Translations under genes and position numbers: made by a program
In this document: positions 62,470-64,000 of the stretch, piece after piece
Numbering within the stretch: position 1 is the stretch's first letter
Layout of the letters: every line of letters starts with the position of its first letter
Assembly (NCBI GenBank): GCA_022511465.1
Contig: JAFLRM010000001.1
Coordinates: 62,001 to 126,000 of the forward strand
DNA: 64,000 nt
Origin: Acetatifactor sp.
GTDB lineage: Bacteria; Bacillota; Clostridia; Lachnospirales; Lachnospiraceae
Direction of reading: 5' to 3'
Notes under the pieces: model-generated
The model's database searches: none
Told to the model about the DNA's origin: nothing
Seen by the model: only the letters and a program-made list of their open reading frames with translations

Positions 62470-63777
62470 ATGAGAATCGGAGTTATAGGTCTGGGCTATG
62501 TTGGTCTCACATTTGCTGTAGCAGCAGCAGCGTCAGGAAAAATTGATGTGTTTGGTATAGAAGTAGATCAAAATATCAAGAATTGCCTAAAAGAAAAGAA
62601 GGCACATTTTTATGAGCCAGGGTTAAACAATTTGATAAAGAGGATGTATGACAAGAACTTTTTTGTTGTGGAATCTTTTCCGGACGATATAGATTTTGAT
62701 GCTTTTCTTATAACTGTTGGGACGCCGCTGATTAAAGGCAGCAAGAAGCCAGATTTTGACTACATTCGTTCGGCTCTTAGGTCTATACAACACATATATG
62801 ATGGGACACAGCTTATTATATTAAGATCAACAGTGTCAGTTGGGACCACAAGAAATATTGTACTCCCGTTTCTTTCAGAACTCTGTGGTAAACCAGAAAA
62901 TGAATTGATGGTTGCCATGTGCCCTGAAAGAACGGTTGAGGGGAATGCTATTTATGAACTTTCAAATCTTCCGCAGATTATTAGTGGGAATAATGCCAGC
63001 GCAACAGAGTTTGCACAGAAATTATTTCGATGTATTACTCCCTGTGTTGTAGAAGCCGATAGTTTGGAAGAGGCTGAATTAATTAAGCTATACTGCAATA
63101 CATATAGGGATATGACTTTTGCTATAGGGAATGCATTTTGTATGGCGGCCCAGGAATTTAATGTTGATGGTATTAGAGCTATCGAACATGCAAATTACAA
63201 ATATGACAGGAGCAATATCGCAAGACCGGGATTTGTGGCAGGACCGTGTTTGGAAAAAGACGCATATATTCTTATCAATAATATGCCTGCCTGTGATAGC
63301 AAAGATTTTATATTAGCAGCCAGACAGTACAATGAATCTATGATTGATATTGTGGTTTCATGGGTAAAAATGAAAACAAAAGAAGACTGTGGTGTTTCAG
63401 TTGCAATAAGTGGGATGGCGTTCAAAGGCCAGCCTGAGACATCGGATCTACGGGGATCGAGTTCGGTATATATAGCAAGGAAACTTTATGAAGCCGGATA
63501 TAAGCTCAATCTTCATGATTTTGTAGCTAAGACTGAGGATATGGAAAAACTTAATTTAGGACGAGTTTGTAATAGTATTGAGGAAGCGTGCAGCACAGCA
63601 AGATTGCTATTGGTTCTAAACAATCATAAAAAATATAGATTGGTTATGGACAACCCATATTTTCATTTTTCAAGAGACGGCTTTGAGATTCTTGATGCAT
63701 GGAATGTGTGTACTGAACTTCATGCTTGTGAAGATATAAAGATTGTTACACTTGGAAATCTTCACAATGATAATTGA
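62470..63777 (+). CDS. UDP-sugar 6-dehydrogenase (UDP-ManNAc/UDP-Glc dehydrogenase family)
   Basis: A 435-residue protein. It starts MRIGVIGLGYVGLTFAVAAA (NAD loop), with DAFLITVGTPLIKG, ILRSTVSVGTTRNIVLPFL, CPERTVEGNAIYELSNLPQIISG, and active-site GFVAGPCLEKDAYIL with the catalytic cysteine near 260. The C-terminal GMAFKGQPETSDLRGSSSVYIARKL is also conserved. The P-E-R-T-x-E-G-x-A pattern resembles the WecC/WbpA branch (GlcNAc or ManNAc) more than UDP-glucose dehydrogenase. With wecB in module A, UDP-ManNAcA formation is plausible. Confidence 0.86.
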   Translation: MRIGVIGLGYVGLTFAVAAAASGKIDVFGIEVDQNIKNCLKEKKAHFYEPGLNNLIKRMYDKNFFVVESFPDDIDFDAFLITVGTPLIKGSKKPDFDYIRSALRSIQHIYDGTQLIILRSTVSVGTTRNIVLPFLSELCGKPENELMVAMCPERTVEGNAIYELSNLPQIISGNNASATEFAQKLFRCITPCVVEADSLEEAELIKLYCNTYRDMTFAIGNAFCMAAQEFNVDGIRAIEHANYKYDRSNIARPGFVAGPCLEKDAYILINNMPACDSKDFILAARQYNESMIDIVVSWVKMKTKEDCGVSVAISGMAFKGQPETSDLRGSSSVYIARKLYEAGYKLNLHDFVAKTEDMEKLNLGRVCNSIEEACSTARLLLVLNNHKKYRLVMDNPYFHFSRDGFEILDAWNVCTELHACEDIKIVTLGNLHNDN

Positions 63778-63807
63778 TTGGCAATTCTAGGAAAGGAAAT
63801 TAGAGCA

Positions 63808-64000
63808 ATGAAAATTCTGGTGACAGGTTCGGCAGGTTTTGTGGCAGGATATCTGGTTGACGAACTTCTTAAGGCAGGACATGAGGTGGTTGGAATTGAC
63901 AACTATAGTAAGTATGGTCCCATTGAAAAGAGTTATGATAATGACTCACATTACCACTTCGTAGAGGGAGATGTCAAGGATACACCCCTTATGAGAGAAC
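63808..64000 (+). CDS. NAD-dependent epimerase/dehydratase, 5' part
   Basis: The gene runs off the right edge. The visible 64 residues start MKILVTGSAGFVAGYLVDEL (GxxGxxA Rossmann loop) and reach VVGIDNYSKYGP and FVEGDVKD, typical of UDP-sugar epimerases and dehydratases (SDR). ATG at 63808 with AGGAAAGGAAA upstream. It follows the dehydrogenase by 30 bp and may convert its product to a uronic-acid epimer. The reaction cannot be determined from this part. Confidence 0.85.
   Translation, partial: MKILVTGSAGFVAGYLVDELLKAGHEVVGIDNYSKYGPIEKSYDNDSHYHFVEGDVKDTPLMRE

Noticed and set aside
1..64000. CRISPR arrays, tRNA or rRNA genes, riboswitches
   Set aside because: No regularly spaced direct repeats, tRNA-like cloverleaf or rRNA core was seen by eye. 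A dedicated search could still find small RNAs.

Overview
The window is AT-rich, low-GC Gram-positive DNA, most likely from a gut-type Clostridia (Lachnospiraceae-like). This rests on strong GGAGG-type ribosome binding sites, a TnpW-like transposon protein, Rpn/PD-(D/E)XK-type and IS1182/IS21/IS66-type relics, and Gram-positive cell-surface glycan genes (TagA, CDP-glycerol transferase, TagD-like cytidylyltransferases). It is a surface-polysaccharide mega-locus made of three transcription modules separated by mobile or accessory DNA. No rRNA, tRNA or CRISPR array was seen.

Module A (about 12995 down to 183, minus strand): leader with intrinsic terminator, TagA-type transferase, a decayed dTDP-glucose dehydratase (rmlB) remnant, a dTDP-3-amino-sugar cassette (DegT aminotransferase, FdtA-like isomerase, GT-A transferase), a large unrecognised ParB-like/nucleotidyltransferase-like protein, two GT4s, a GT2, UDP-GlcNAc 2-epimerase, a GT14-like transferase, a Wzy-like polymerase and a methyltransferase. 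The accessory block 13.0-18.6 kb carries a TnpW-like ORF, an Rpn-like nuclease, IS relics, a hipBA module with a palindromic operator, and a Panacea/SocA-domain antitoxin-like protein.

Module B (about 37150 down to 18631, minus strand): leader with terminator, PssD/PssE, CDP-glycerol transferase, two GT4s, Wzy, a TupA-like ATP-grasp protein, a serine-acetyltransferase-like enzyme, Wzx, a large membrane protein, a CDP-sugar branch (RfbF, RfbG, C-methyltransferase, Gfo/Idh reductase), a GtrB-like GT2 and a GT-C transferase. A tyrosine recombinase (37903-39018) lies between modules B and C.

Module C (39311 to beyond 64000, plus strand): a clear sigma-A promoter, the same leader element, a DUF1972 rhamnosyltransferase-like GT4, another GT4, Wzy, GT2, a small GT, GT11 fucosyltransferase, acyltransferase, a second copy of the 3-amino-sugar cassette, a GT-B protein, Wzx, tandem TagD-like cytidylyltransferases, an F420-hydrogenase-beta-like protein, then debris (truncated acyltransferase, group II intron-like and IS21 relics, frameshifted MBOAT), an AlgJ-like protein, a TIGR04325-type methyltransferase, a GT-C protein, a nucleotide-sugar dehydrogenase and the start of an NAD-dependent epimerase.

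The most notable signal is one 17-base core, GGTCGCTAAAGGGGATA (one base differs in module A), at the head of all three modules in the direction of transcription. In two copies it forms a 7-8 bp hairpin with a 9-nt G-rich loop, and in the two minus-strand modules it directly follows an intrinsic terminator. This looks like the RNA target of a processive antiterminator (LoaP/NusG-paralogue type) controlling phase- or condition-dependent glycan expression. No nusG/loaP gene is visible in the window.
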